A stretch of DNA of 64,000 bases, taken from Ramazzottius varieornatus. Its lineage: Eukaryota; Tardigrada; Eutardigrada; Parachela; Ramazzottiidae. The DNA is taken from the NCBI GenBank assembly GCA_001949185.1, contig BDGG01000002.1, forward strand, positions 2,928,467 to 2,992,466, in the 5' to 3' direction. The position numbers and the translations under genes are program-made. The notes under the pieces are model-generated. The model did not search any database and had not been told where the DNA came from. It worked only from the letters and a program-made list of their open reading frames with translations. Below are positions 12,291-23,845 of this stretch, one piece after another (within the stretch, counting starts at the first letter, position 1; each line of letters opens with the position of its first letter).

Positions 12291-13067
12291 ATGATTTCCA
12301 TCAAGTCTTGGACTTTTGTGACGCTGGTTCTCTGCGCTTTCCTTTCCGGTTGTTCGGCAGCGAAGAATCCCGGAAGACGTAATCGATCCACCACTCCGTC
12401 CTCCGTGTCTTCGACGGTCGCCGCTCCACCTCCGAGTGTTACCGCGTCGCTTCCGGTCCTTTCAACCACAATCAAAGGTAACTCTCCAAATATTCCAACG
12501 ATTACAGTATTTTCGCCGTTCTTCGATAAATGATTTTCCGGCACGTTCTTTCCTGCGATGAAGAGGTCCGCTTGTTACTTCGTATTGGTTTTTCCACAGC
12601 TGGATCTCCAGGCCAACGTAACCGATCGTCTTCGAAGAATGGTGGTCGTCGCAGCCAGTCCAAGTCCCCGGAAAGGATCAAGCGCCAGATTGGAAGTCCT
12701 TATGGTATGGTTGGTGCAGGTCTTGGCGGATTCGGTGGAGGGTACGGCCTACCAATAAACAGCGCTGCTACTGGATCGGCTATCGGCACTGCGAACGCTT
12801 TGATGGGACAAGCCACCAGCAATGGCCAGACTTTCACCAGTAAGACCTACTTTCTCCATTATCCTGCTGTACCCCAGTTTTGCTATCACAGAACTACAAG
12901 TTCTTTTGTTTCCAGATCCCATGGGTTACTCTAGCAGCAACGCGAATGGATTCGCCAGTGGCTATTCGCCTTCTTCGACGTCCATCGCCAATTCTAACTC
13001 GCAAGGTGGCTTCCTGGGTCGCCGAAAGCGCTATGCTGAGTCTGCTTTGCCCTTCCTTACCGTGTAA
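12291..13067 (+). CDS. Secreted glycine/serine-rich precursor with dibasic sites
   Basis: Exons 12291-12477, 12600-12839 and 12916-13067; both introns are phase 1 with GTAACT and GTAAGA donors; 192 aa. The ATG starts a clear signal peptide (TFVTLVLCAFLSGCSA). A Ser/Thr/Pro and basic region follows, then a furin-type RIKR site immediately before QIGSPYG, a Gly/Ala/Ser-rich core, and a second basic site GRRKR followed by an 11-residue tail, YAESALPFLTV. If cut as a prohormone, the core would begin with Gln (able to form pyroglutamate) and end in Leu followed by Gly, a standard amidation signal. It could equally be a matrix or cuticle protein cleaved on secretion. Splice model good; function inferred. 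Confidence 0.75.
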
Positions 13068-13478
13068 GGAACCTTGCCATTCGTAGTTCACAGTCCACGT
13101 TAGTTGGCTTTCTCATAAAATGAGTTTGAATTTTTTACTTGTTGAACGAAGTGTTATCTGTCTTCGCAATCTGGCTGTTTTTTTACACTCTTCTCTAAGG
13201 CGGGACTGCACGCCCTTAAAGAAAGTTTGAAGGTCTTTTTGGAGGGACTGGCCGACACAAAAAATCTGAAAGGTTTCCTAGCGAATACAGCTCGACGTTT
13301 TCGTGAAGAATTTCACAGAAGTCTGAAACAGAATTTGTCGTACGGTAGAAGGTCCCAGTCAGAAAACTTGTATTATCTTCGACACTCGAAATTTTATCCT
13401 TAACAAGCTTTGGAGTATTCCCTGGAACCGAGTGTAGCACGTAACTACCTTCAGCCAGGGACTGGACTCTGGCCAGTA

Positions 13479-14156
13479 ATGTTGCCATCTAATTATTCGC
13501 TGGTGTTGGCACTGGTGCTATTTGGGACGCTGTTGACCCTGGTCAAGGGACGCTCCAAACCGTCACTGGTCAACGGACCCTACCGACCGCCTCTGACCAC
13601 CGCTAACCCAAACGCAAATTTTATCTCGGTAGGTGGCGATGCAATCTGGGATGAGGCGTTGAACCTATATCTGGATTCTGCACCGCATGTTTTATACAGT
13701 GTGAACAACGCTTTCCGTCGGGTTTCGAAGTCTGATAACGTCATTGACCGCTGACCGTTATTCGTCCTGGTCTACGGCTATTTTAATTGCACAATGTGGC
13801 AAGTGCAGTACTGTGGACACACGTCCATTCAAAATTCGAAACCAGACGAAAAGCGGTTTTCACAATGTAACTCCGACCAGCCAATAAATCCTGGCATTTT
13901 TTTTCCGAAGATTAATTGCACGAATTACGACAAACGACGTGGAGCATGCAACCGAATGATGTTGCCCGTCTGCGCTGAAGGTCGAACTTCGAGTAACGAG
14001 TGTGAAGCCTGTAACACGCGAAGAACCCGGTCCCTCTTTTTGGCTGCGTCCCTGGGGCCATGCAAGCAGAGCTACTCGCAAAACGGTTGGTGTTACTCGA
14101 CCCTCAGAACCCGTCAATACGTCAAAATTCTGGCAATCCATTGTTTCTCATATTAA
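13479..14156 (+). CDS. Secreted Kazal-type protease inhibitor
   Basis: Model: exon 1 13479-13628, with ATG and signal peptide (YSLVLALVLFGTLLTLVKG), donor GTAGGT, phase 0; exon 2 13911-14156, preceded by a strong polypyrimidine acceptor (TTTTTTTTCCGAAG); 131 aa. Exon 2 carries one Kazal domain with six Cys in the family order: NC, AC, PVC, the GRTSSNEC-EAC block and GPC. The residue two after the second Cys, the usual P1 position, is Arg, which predicts inhibition of trypsin-like proteases. Without the splice, exon 1 would read on to a stop at 13754 (91 aa) and the Kazal frame would start at 13794 without a signal peptide, so the joined model is preferred. Confidence 0.6.
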
Positions 14157-15745
14157 TTTTGCAGTTATGGTACCATGATGGACATGCGTGGAGGAAGGTG
14201 CAACATGAAGTATGGTCGACGAAGCGTAACTCGTCTCTGAAAATTTAGTTGTTTTTCTCGCGACGTATGAATCAGAAAGTACAGCCCGTTCACGCCACTT
14301 GCTACCACCTGCAACTTCGACGTTTAAAAAATAGAGAAGGCTTCTGTTCCTTTCTTGCCTATACACTATCATACAACTTTTCAAGCAGCTTCTAGTGAGC
14401 TATGGTTGGATAACATAAGTTGAGAGATGGTTCCGAAAAACAGGTTAATACGACTTCCGGTGGGGAAGACTAATCATCACGAACAAAACGTGGTCTCTGG
14501 AACTCCAGGCGTGAGTAAAACCTCAATTCGATTTCAACAAGCGAACACATACTTAGGATGTTAAATAAAATTAGGGGAGACTGCAGGAAAGCCCTGGAAG
14601 CGTAGCAAATGAATTAGATCCGACGAATTCGACCGTTTTGCCGGTAAACCCCCTCCTCTATAAGAAACTCCAGCTCGTGACCTGAACGGCACATCGGTAC
14701 TTTCGACCAATTTTCCTAAAGAACAGTCCGTGTTCTACTTACTGTGAACCAAAAAACAGCAGAACTTCAAACCGAAATTGTAGAAAGTATTTTTGAAAAC
14801 ACCCCCAAAAATTTTGAAAGTTGGTGCATTTTTCGCGTTTCCCGACCGCTACTTTAATGTCGATTGTAACTTCTAGTAAACGGATTCCGGGTCAGTAGGT
14901 TTTCCTGAGGTAGCCAATAAGATGCCGGATCGAGGAAAACTGGTTATGAAGTTGCGCGATTATCGCGTGGAGGACGGCTTGAATAAATAGGTGGTAGCAA
15001 GTTGGCGTGAACGGGTTGTAGTATCAAGTATCAACGGTTGCTGTTTCTATCAAAGATTCTATCTTAATTTTCCGCTTTTTGCTCGATGTTTTTCGTCTCT
15101 GGTCTCTTGATCGCGATCTATGGGCTCGAGCTAGATTAATAGTTTTGAGGTTTCCCAGCAAAACCTTACAGCACTTATATTTCGGAATTTTGAAGCGAAC
15201 CAAAGTCTTGCAAAGTCGTGTTGTGAACGAACACAGTTGTAATAATTATGTCAGACAACTGTAATATATTGATTAGCACCTCATATCTTCATCCTGATGA
15301 TATGAAGTGTTCAAGAGAAAGAATACCAGCCTTTATTTTGACTGTATGATCATCAGTTCAAATGTGAGTGGGGAATTTGTCGCTATTTTTCGAAGCGCCG
15401 AAGACAGGGATCTCCCAGAGCATCTTACCTCGGCTTGATACCGGCATGGTAAGTCTTCAAGCGAATTGAAATTTTTTGGAGTGAGTTCCATCCAAACACT
15501 AACCATTTCAACGTACAAATCAACGAGCTGTTGGTTAAGGATAGGACTGATGTAATCTTTTGAGTGTCGTGAAAAATGTTCGAAAAAAAGAGCTCAAGTT
15601 GGCTGCCACGCACTGTATGCGGAAGGAACTGCTCAAAATTCTACAGACATAGTGTTGATCGTAGAAAGAGCTAACAGGGTACTTGAAAGTTTTTCTTTCT
15701 GAAAGACTGAAAATTTTTGGGACTATCGCGGTTGCCAGTGCGCCT
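14157..15745. other. Intergenic stretch, nothing recognised
   Basis: Only short open frames (60-78 codons) without motifs are seen. A weak imperfect palindrome built on CATATCTTCATC / TGATGATATG lies at about 15281-15307. Confidence 0.3.
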
Positions 15746-17227
15746 TCAAAAGGAACCCTCAGCGTCGAAGCAGTTTAACGCAGTCATCAGCTGGCACAAG
15801 AACTAGAAGATAAAATTTCGAGCTGTAGTAGTCCTTGGTAAAAGCTCGTGTACCTTGTAGGCCACAGAAAATACGCTGTCGACTCTTACCTTCTCCATCA
15901 ACAGTGGCCCGGGATGAACAACGTCCTCGTACCAGTTCAAGCGTTGTTTCGAAAGTTCTCGAGGTGTGGACCATACTGGAACGTGACCGTCTCTCATGGC
16001 CTCGTCTCCTAGATGACCTAAGTTTTCAAGTTGCTGCCTGCCGGTTTCATTTCCTACCCAGGCGAAATTTCCCCAGCTAGGCGGACGCGTATGATCGCCA
16101 GGTACTACGACGGAAGAAGAACACAGGTCAATGTCCACGGATTCCGGCGGTCGTATGTGCTAGTAATAACGCTGGCTTATACGTGTTGACATCCAAATGC
16201 TCAGGGTCCCTTTATGATGATGCAGCTCCTTTAATGCTATACCGATTTTCATCACACTATCTAGAAGAAAGTGAAAGCGGGTACGCTACAAAACAAATTT
16301 CGTTCGGTAATTGCGGGAGCTTACCTCCGAATACATCACTCTCGTTCGCTCCATGTCTGGGGGAAGCTACTGAATGCTACGAAGTCTAACTACAGTTCGC
16401 TTGTCAGATCAATGTCAGTGTTTCAAAACGAAGCCACGGAGCAGACCTACCGCTCCAAACTGGAACATAGCAAGTTGCGGAGTAGAGTTCGTTTTAATCC
16501 AGCTGGACAAAAGCCTCCCCAACCGTGCATCATATGGATGAACTATCCAGTAAAACATCTGAAAGAGCGGTTTTCAGTGGTTAATCCCGTAGATGCTTTG
16601 CATTTTGTGGCAGGCATCTGGAGGCTGTGCCAAGGTTGACAGGTAAGGAAAAATGCGGCACACAGACAAGGAAGTCCGCTTGACTTACCAAGGTTATGTT
16701 ATATGCCTTCGACACGAACACGCGATCTTCTTGATAATGGTTCTCGCGGTTGCTAAACTGGTACGACTGGTTTGTAAGTCCGCTCCAGATAAGCATACAG
16801 AAAAACCTGACTCGCGAGTCTCCAACACAAGCAATGGTTTTGCCGCGCAGCAATTTTAGGCTTTCCCTTATGTCGTCAGTCCTGCAATATCAATTTCGTG
16901 GAAACTGGGATGTGATCTTGCTTGTGCATTCGTACTTTTCTGAAAGAATTGACTGAGATTAGCTTACAAGTTGAAGAATTTGCTGGAAGTCAGGTTTGAG
17001 CTGTCCAGGCATATAGCTTCGGCGTAATGCAGAGACTGAAGGGTCTTTAAGCATCTTGCAGGCAGCTGGCTCCCCGAAGTGCTCCAGTTCCAAGACGACA
17101 ACGCGCCGACCACCGCTGTGCTCTCTTCAAAATACAAGAGCCCTGTGGTGGTTAGTAAGAACACACAGCACAAACTCAGACGTTTGAACTGGACTTGAGA
17201 CTTCGTTTTCCGTTGACCATCTTCCAT
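15746..17227 (-). CDS. CASD1-like GDSR/PC-esterase, type II membrane protein
   Basis: Seven exons on the minus strand: 17227-16968, 16881-16689, 16558-16451, 16376-16325, 16260-16183, 16104-15890, 15802-15746. All junctions have GT-AG ends and matching phases; 320 aa. The N-terminus has a short cytosolic tail and one signal-anchor helix (LSLCCVFLLTTTGLLYF), placing the enzyme in the secretory pathway. Motifs in order: IACVGDSRVRFF, the Ser nucleophile block of SGNH/PC-esterases; FQFGAHS, an oxyanion-type block; IWMSTLPGD; and YEDVVHPG, supplying the catalytic Asp and His. Members of the CASD1/NXPE group act as acyltransferases or esterases on sugars; the closest look is to the catalytic domain of CASD1, but the multi-pass part of CASD1 is absent. 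The substrate cannot be read from sequence. Confidence 0.8.
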
Positions 17228-17770
17228 TTCGATCCGGCTTTAGCTGGTTCAACTAAGGCTAGGCATTAGATATATTCGAACACAACTTGGCTGAAAGCCG
17301 CAAAAGGCATCAACGTTGGGGTTCACGAGCTTGCAGTACAGCAAGATAAAACGTAACCGCGGTGAACGGGCAGGATACCTGAACGTTATAATGTAAGGTA
17401 AACAGGGTGCGGTTGTTTGCTTGATGTATCAGAGCATGCTGTGGTTTCGCGTATGCCACTCTGTGGTTCCATGTAAACCATGTATGCTCAGCCCAAGATA
17501 CCTCGATATGAGAGTTCGACAAGCCGGCAAGCTATCTGCTAACTTAAACGATAAGAACAGTCACAAGTTGGGCTCAAAACGCTGCATTTGGTACGTATAC
17601 AGTACTTACAAAAAACCGTGCGCAGTACCAAAAACCGTGATCCATCTACCGAATCATGGTAAGTATAATAGGCCGCCTCCCAAATCGAGTTATGGCTAAG
17701 ACATGGCCGTCTGTAGGTCGTATTTTGCGCTCTTTGGGTGATGTCGTCAGAATTTCGTCTAATCCAGCCA
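17228..17770. other. Intergenic stretch, nothing recognised
   Basis: Two opposed short open frames (17310-17522 minus, 17421-17699 plus) without motifs. Confidence 0.3.
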
Positions 17771-17772
17771 TA

Positions 17773-18512
17773 CAGGGTTATCCCGATAAGTTGGACGGAT
17801 TTTGAAAACGCATAGTAAAGTCGATTTTCTCCCTAATTTTTCATACGTCAGCTCATTCGACAGAACACGTCTTCATCTTCGATTTTTGTGAAGGTCTCTT
17901 CAACAAAACAACGATTGTTTGACTGTTGTGAGCTATGAAAAATCGTCATTTTACGGGTAAAACGTGGGAACCTCAGTTGGATTATTTGTATCTGACGCGC
18001 AAAACTATAAGGTTTCCCCATAAAAATGTTTTACGAAAGAAGTACGTTTGTTAAAAAACTAATTATTAAAAAACAAACGGGCGGTTCTCACGCGCTGCCG
18101 ACGGAGAAACCAAAAATACTTCAAAAAATACGCGAAAACTTTTGCTTACCCCCTGAGTCAGCAGCAATATTGTCGCTCGCAAATCCAACCGTGTGTTTGA
18201 ACTCGTAAGTGATATTTTTCTACTATATCAAGAAGGTTTTTCCAACAGAATAGCCAGCGAAATTGTTTTGAAATGTTTTGCACGCAAACACACCAGCCAG
18301 AAGTGCATTGCATGTTGGTTTCGGGAAAACTTTTTCCACCTAGTTCACATCTTCAGCACTGTGCTCCTTCTGGACCACGACACCGCGACAAGATTTTTTC
18401 ACAATGTTTTCAATAGTTAGACGTATCTAGGAACGAACTTTCGAAGAAGTGAGAGCACTGCTCATTGTTTTATTCAAGCGCAAAATCCGTCCAACTTATC
18501 GGGATCTCCCTG
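17773..18512 (+). mobile_element. Mariner-type element, internally reduced
   Basis: The 740-bp element is bounded by terminal inverted repeats beginning CAGGG. The inner part (ATCCCGATAAGTTGGACGG and TTTTG) is identical at both ends; the outer part differs at about two positions. TA dinucleotides flank both ends (17771-17772, 18513-18514), the target site used by Tc1/mariner elements. Inside, a 60-codon frame at 18026-18208 resembles a piece of a helix-turn-helix transposase N-terminus but no catalytic domain remains, so it cannot move on its own. Confidence 0.75.
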
Positions 18513-19658
18513 TACATGCCCACGATGAAAATTAGATGGATGCATGACGCGCAAACGAAAAGACATGTAGCGGAAACGACAGTGCGTTCGTCGGGACAGC
18601 TCCATTTGATAGTATAGCGCTCGTTCCGTGTTGCGCAGGACCCTAGAGGCCAGTCTGGAGCAGCGACAACGAGCAACATATCTTACAGAACAAGTAGTTG
18701 AACACCAGGAAGGAATAAGTCAAATTAGTGTATAAAGCTGAACTCGCAGGAAGACGGCTGCAAAATGAGATTGATGAGTCAATTTTGCTCATCATAAAAT
18801 TTCTAAAGGTCTCCGGACTATAGAAGGAGTGAATAAAACCACGTTACCTCGAATACAGCAGTCCTCAGTCGATGGGTGAAAAGTTTTATTTTCACTTCGC
18901 CGAACCTATTCTGATCAGTGGCATGGCTAACAGATCAGGTGAGCTGTTATAAAAACTCCCAAAACTGCCGAATTCTCTTCTTGAAAAGTTACCCTCATGC
19001 GTAAGATGAGTTGCGTTCAAGGGTACAAGACACTGACACTTGTTGTTCATTAAGGATTTGGTTGCAGCGCTGGAATACTTTTCGCTGGCTTTGTAGTTTA
19101 TTAATTATCAATATTGGTCATTTTACAGGTGTGGGCGGCTTGTACGTCAAGACAACAAAAACTCAATTTATTTCCGACTACGCAGGTAGCTTATGTTCGG
19201 GAATGACGATCTGGACTATCAGATTCTCGTCAGTCGTCAGTGTTTCTCCCAGCCCCCAGTCGAGTTCTTGGTTCCTGCTCTAAAGTCCTCCACTTACGGG
19301 TCCTACACACGAAATCTGATTTGACTGAGCTTGTAATCGGCGTCTAATCAGCTTTTTATCTAATTTTGGCAGGTTTTTAACCAAAAAAGGCCATGAAATT
19401 GGCATAAAATCCAGGTGCAACCTACTATCGTGAAATCAGCTTTTTTTTCTGACGAACTAGCGATCCGGCTAGGCTGGTCGGAACTCGTGCTGACCGGCGG
19501 GAGCTGGCAGGTTTGCGTGATCTGAACCAGGAGCTAGTCCGGTGTACCGATTGCGCACCTGACGTCCCGTTTTTGGCATCCGTAACGCAGACGGAACATT
19601 CGACACTCCCGGTGTTGGTAGTCATGCTATGCTCATGCGCTGGCATTTGGCTGGAAGA
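18513..19658. other. Intergenic stretch, nothing recognised
   Basis: Short open frames only, including 19011-19283 (+) and 19425-19646 (-). The latter lies directly downstream of the opsin and could be its 3' region. Confidence 0.3.
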
Positions 19659-21264
19659 TCATTGATGGAACCCACAGAATAGGCACTTCTTCACACAACG
19701 CCGAAACTTCCGCGTGAAGCAAAGCTGTGCCACTGGCGTTATGGCGGTTGAAGTCTTCGCCAGCAAAGAAGAGAGGAACTCGACCCAGACCGGACAGATG
19801 GCGCTGCTCTGGGAGTAGAACGCATGCACCGCGATCACGAAAGATGGCGCTCGGCACAGGATCTGGCAGGCACAAACGGTGCAAGCCATCTGCAAAATAA
19901 GAAAGTCTTTCACCGCATAGCGTAGTATCGAATCAGAAAACACTCATGGGCCTCTAGAAGAGAAACCGATCAAGTAACGCTCTTGAAGAAAGCGTCACTT
20001 TCTGTCGCGTTTGATTTAGATTTGTACTCCGTACCCAGAGAACCTTGGCCGCCGCAGATCTACTTCCGGAAGTGGTGTCCAACTGATTCGCCCCTTGTTC
20101 TCTTCGTGCTTTGTGGGGATGTTTCCCGAAATAGCCGTGTGTAAGCGGCAAGCTGATGAAAAGACCGGCGACTCCGATTAGGGGAAGGAGAAAGCCCGCC
20201 AACAGCACGCAGGTCACATAAATGAAAGATGACAGTTCTCGGTAACCTTCGGCCCAATTAAGTCCGCAGCCTGTTCCTGCTCTTTCTGCCTCGTAACTGC
20301 CAATTCCAAATACCGGTAAGGTACAGGTGAGTATTGCGGCATTGTAGAGGATCCAAAGGAAAACGCGGGAAAGTAATCGCGTTCTCTTTAGTTGTGTAAT
20401 GTGGTTGCCTGTAACCATCAGTGGAGATCATTGATCGATGTTGGCAGGCTGTGGAATGTCTGCACGAAAACTGTGGAAATAAAAAAGAAGCAACAAAAAA
20501 CCCACATTTGAAGCTGATCAATGTTGATGAATGTGCGGCAACCGCGATGGAGAATACAATCCAAGCCGACGTTAGACCGAAGAGCAGATCGAAAAATCCG
20601 TATATACTGCAACCTGTACTTACAACAAGAGCAACTTCGAAACTGTACTGTACCATGAATGAACGTATAAACAAGCCTTAAAAATGTTTCTGTATCCACG
20701 TTTCTTTTGTAGGCTGTCGCATAACGATTATAATGTTCAAGTACAGAAGTTAGACGTTAACCATCTTGAAAATTTAGGATACAGCTTTAATAGATCTCTA
20801 GCTTAGTATCACCCCGAAACGTGGCCGTTTTTTGTGATGTTCCGTTGGTAGCTTACCGGTATCTCCGAATGCCCACCAGTGACACAGGAAGGTAACAACC
20901 AGGAAGGGTAATGTGGTGATTGCCTGCAGTCCATTAGAGAAAGCCAGATATCCCAGTAGACCGTCGACGGACCGGCGTTTCACACATTTTCCTTGCATTT
21001 TCATCACGATGGCGCCGTTGACGTACAAAGTGACAATCCCTAACGAGCGATTATTTAAAATTGAGAATTACCATAATGGAATAATCATCCTCAAGTGGAC
21101 TCCTTACAGAGAACGATGACGTAAGCCGCGAGAACATAATCAACTTCCGCCGAGAATCTGGATTTATATTCCGCCTTGAGCGTCTCTCCGTTTTTCGTGA
21201 GCCAGCTTGTGTGGTTCAAAGACGTCGACTTCAGCTTATTATTAGGCAGACCCGTAGCCGACAT
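19659..21264 (-). CDS. Atypical opsin: retinal lysine kept, DRY and NPxxY lost
   Basis: Five exons on the minus strand: 21264-21108, 21039-20857, 20613-20506, 20408-20035, 19889-19659; phases match (1,1,1,0), 350 aa, normal opsin length. N-terminus with a glycosylation site (NHTS). TM2 ends in WWAFGDTG, TM3 begins GCSIYGFF (disulphide Cys), and loop 2 reads SYEAERAGTGCGLNW with the partner Cys and a Glu near the counterion site. TM7 has LLAKTSTAI, whose Lys is in the Schiff-base position for retinal. Departures: TM3 ends SIAVAAH where DRY belongs, the TM6 box is CRAPS, and TM7 has TPVAQ in place of NPxxY. So chromophore binding looks possible while classical G-protein coupling motifs are gone. 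The exon 3 donor (GTGGGT) is the weakest junction. Confidence 0.8.
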
Positions 21265-21299
21265 TTCTGTACCGTCAAAGAAGACGAAGGACGTCAAGT

Positions 21300-22903
21300 A
21301 GCACGGAAAACGGCATACAGGGAGCTGAAAGCGTCAGTACACCTCTTTCCGCCGGGATCTGGAGCTACAGTAGATGCGTCTGTTCTTCGCGTTACAGAAT
21401 GTCCTGTGTTCGTTCGAATTTGGGCACTTGCGGTGCGCTATGCCATACACTTCCCGAACTTGTCGTTAGAAGAAAGCGACTCTCAGAATATCTGCAGGCC
21501 ATTCCAAAACAAGATACGGGACTTGAAATAGGAGCTTTTTGGTCGACTGCTGGGTTTCCATAAACTGTCTCGATGCAGAGAGCCAGATAGCACACGAAGC
21601 GCCGTTGAGAATTCAAGGTTCAAGTTCAGGAACTGGAAGAAATGCGCTGGGAGAGAGTTTTCTGTTGGTAGCCGATAGTACGATCAGAAACATACATACA
21701 GTCGATCGCTTCAGTGCCCCATCACAAGAACAGGATGGCGCAGTATCCTCATGATCAGCTCCCACGTGCACGAGCACATAAGGCTGAATATCTTGACATG
21801 GTAGGCCTCTAGGCAAATCCTACAAATTGTTCAGATATGAGAAATGCTCGATGCAAAAATCCATACGTAGTGTCAACTAGAGCAGTATTCATGATCCCGA
21901 TCCCCAAACCAAGGCTCTGGTTTTCATGATCATCGATGGTTGCGACGCATGATTGGAATTCCCGCTGGAGTCACAATCCAGGCGGAGAAACGAGTCGGTT
22001 CAGTTGTCTTTGCGAACTGCAGTTTCAAGCCGTTCTTGCGTTAGTTTCGTAAAAAGCACTGTACAGTCGTCATACGGCAAAGGTTCAAAATTCGCACGTC
22101 TAACCCAATGACGTCTAATGTTCCGCCAACACTCAAAAGAAAACAACAAATCGCGGATGAAATTACGGAACAAGTGGTGCCATGGCATGACGATGCGGAT
22201 ATCGATACCTGCCAACCCACCTTTGTGGCACGTCCCATATATGCAACTGGATATCCCATCTCTATTACCTGTAGTGGCCTGCACCCACATGTACTGATTC
22301 TTTGGCGCCAGCGTGCGAGCTCGAATCACCATTGTTGGGTTCATTGTTATCCCAAAATATCCCAGGTGGCATACTTCCGCTTATGTTCCATGATTTCACG
22401 TGCACTAAAGACCCAGCAGTTGCCGAGGTCGATCCAGCAGAGGCGGAATTCAGGTCTCCAGAGGGCGCTTCAGATCCCGATTCGGGAAGGGGAATGTTGA
22501 GACCATTTGGCGGACCCAAAACCCACGATTGGATAGCTGTGTCATCTGGGTTGATTGCTCAACCAAGCCGCTCTGAAACGTTCGGTCAGTGCAGAAGTTC
22601 TGAAAAGATGGGAGAGTCTTGATTTTAGAAAACTGCTCTACATACAGTACGAGTACAAGGAGCGAGGCCCCCCAAGAAGAAAAAATCGTAGATTCGGAGT
22701 ACACCGCACTAGGGGATCCTGGGTGTTAGTAGCAATATGTACGGTGAGTACGAGTTTTCGGCCAAAATGACGCACGCTATGCACAGTACGTTGACACCCG
22801 TATAAAGCCTATTTTCGCAAAGTCCACGTTCGGAACCGCTTTCAATAGCTGGAATTTTTGATGGTGCTTCCATCAATAACTTTTTGGACAAATTTGGTCA
22901 ACT
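21300..22903. other. Ambiguous coding region, strand not settled
   Basis: Open frames overlap on both strands. Plus: ATG at 22108 (MTSNVPPTLKRKQQIADEI) could join through a 41-bp intron to the frame ending at 22622. Minus: 22519-22265 encodes a Ser/Gly/Asn-rich stretch ending VHVGAGHYR, and 22344-22000 is open as well. No family motif decides. One gene probably exists here, but I cannot say on which strand. Confidence 0.25.
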
Positions 22904-22936
22904 GTGGGTGAGAGTGATGGTCACGTGACAATAATT

Positions 22937-23506
22937 ATGAGTCATGGGCAAGCTGTTACTGCCGCCCTTTTGAGCATGCGGTCGTCCCGGATTGACGATG
23001 GTATCTCCCTGTTTGGTCCTGAAAGCAGCCTCCGGAGAACCAAGGCAAACGTGACCGGAATGAAACATCTGGATCTGCCAGCAACCAATCGTGAAATGGA
23101 GCTGATTTCTGCTAACGCTCGTTTGTCGAGACCTGTGGCGGTTGGAAGCGTGGTGTTGGTAAAGGAAAGGAAAAAGTTTGGAATGAAGCAACTGACAACA
23201 CTCTGTGTGGAAAAGGTACAAGAGGCTTTAGGTGTGGTCGACCTGACTGACAACAGCGTACTAGTGCTGTTCTTCTGGTGTGCCAAGCTGTGGACAGGGA
23301 TTACCGTGGAAGTCCCGCGGGAGCATCGGAGAAAGGGTGTGTCGGACAGCACAGTACTGGTGATCGATGGCGACGATGCCGTCACTGGAAAATTTTTGCA
23401 CTTAATAGAAGTGCGGTTGACCAGTGGTTCAGTGAAACGCTGTGCTGTTCTCGACGTTGTGGCGACCAAGACGGAAATTTCCCCGTTTTGTGGCGCTCGG
23501 AAGTAG
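22937..23506 (+). CDS. Unrecognised intronless open frame, about 189 aa
   Basis: An ATG at 22937 opens a frame to a stop at 23504 without introns. The protein is Val/Leu-rich with basic clusters (VKERKKFGMKQ, VPREHRRKG) and no signal peptide. A second plus-strand frame overlaps its 3' end and continues to 23631 with a natural-looking tail (VEKVPFPAVYKKAVDTYDAH), which could be the original C-terminus after a one-base shift. That would suit a decayed transposase, but I cannot place it in a family. The opposite strand is also open for 210 codons, so coding status is uncertain. Confidence 0.35.
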   Translation: MSHGQAVTAALLSMRSSRIDDGISLFGPESSLRRTKANVTGMKHLDLPATNREMELISANARLSRPVAVGSVVLVKERKKFGMKQLTTLCVEKVQEALGVVDLTDNSVLVLFFWCAKLWTGITVEVPREHRRKGVSDSTVLVIDGDDAVTGKFLHLIEVRLTSGSVKRCAVLDVVATKTEISPFCGARK

Positions 23507-23845
23507 CCGGGCAGGTTGAAAAGGTGCCGTTTCCTGCTGTGTACAAGAAAGCTGTAGATACTTACGACGCTCATGGCAGCATTGCTCGTAACATAAAAAT
23601 TTTGCCGTTGAAGTGTGTTAACTTTACATAATAACCCAACATCCGTCTGTCAGTATGTTGTTCCTTCTTTCTGTATGGCGACAAATTGACCGGAAAATCA
23701 ATTTCTGCTTATGAAGAAAAGGATCCGTACGGAACTAAATTCCAGGCTGCGGTAGCGAGAAGCACTGCGGAAGAAACAGAGGAAAGAATCTGCTGTGGAA
23801 AGGCCCAAAAAAAATAATTGGAAAACTAAGTGGAGAAAGCGGAAC

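Noticed and set aside
22000-22622. Gene on plus or minus strand
   Set aside because: Both strands have believable frames and no domain; I could not choose, so no CDS is called.
22942-23574. Minus-strand frame of 210 codons
   Set aside because: Mirror of the plus-strand frame at 22937; Ser/Thr-rich composition is what the complement would give.
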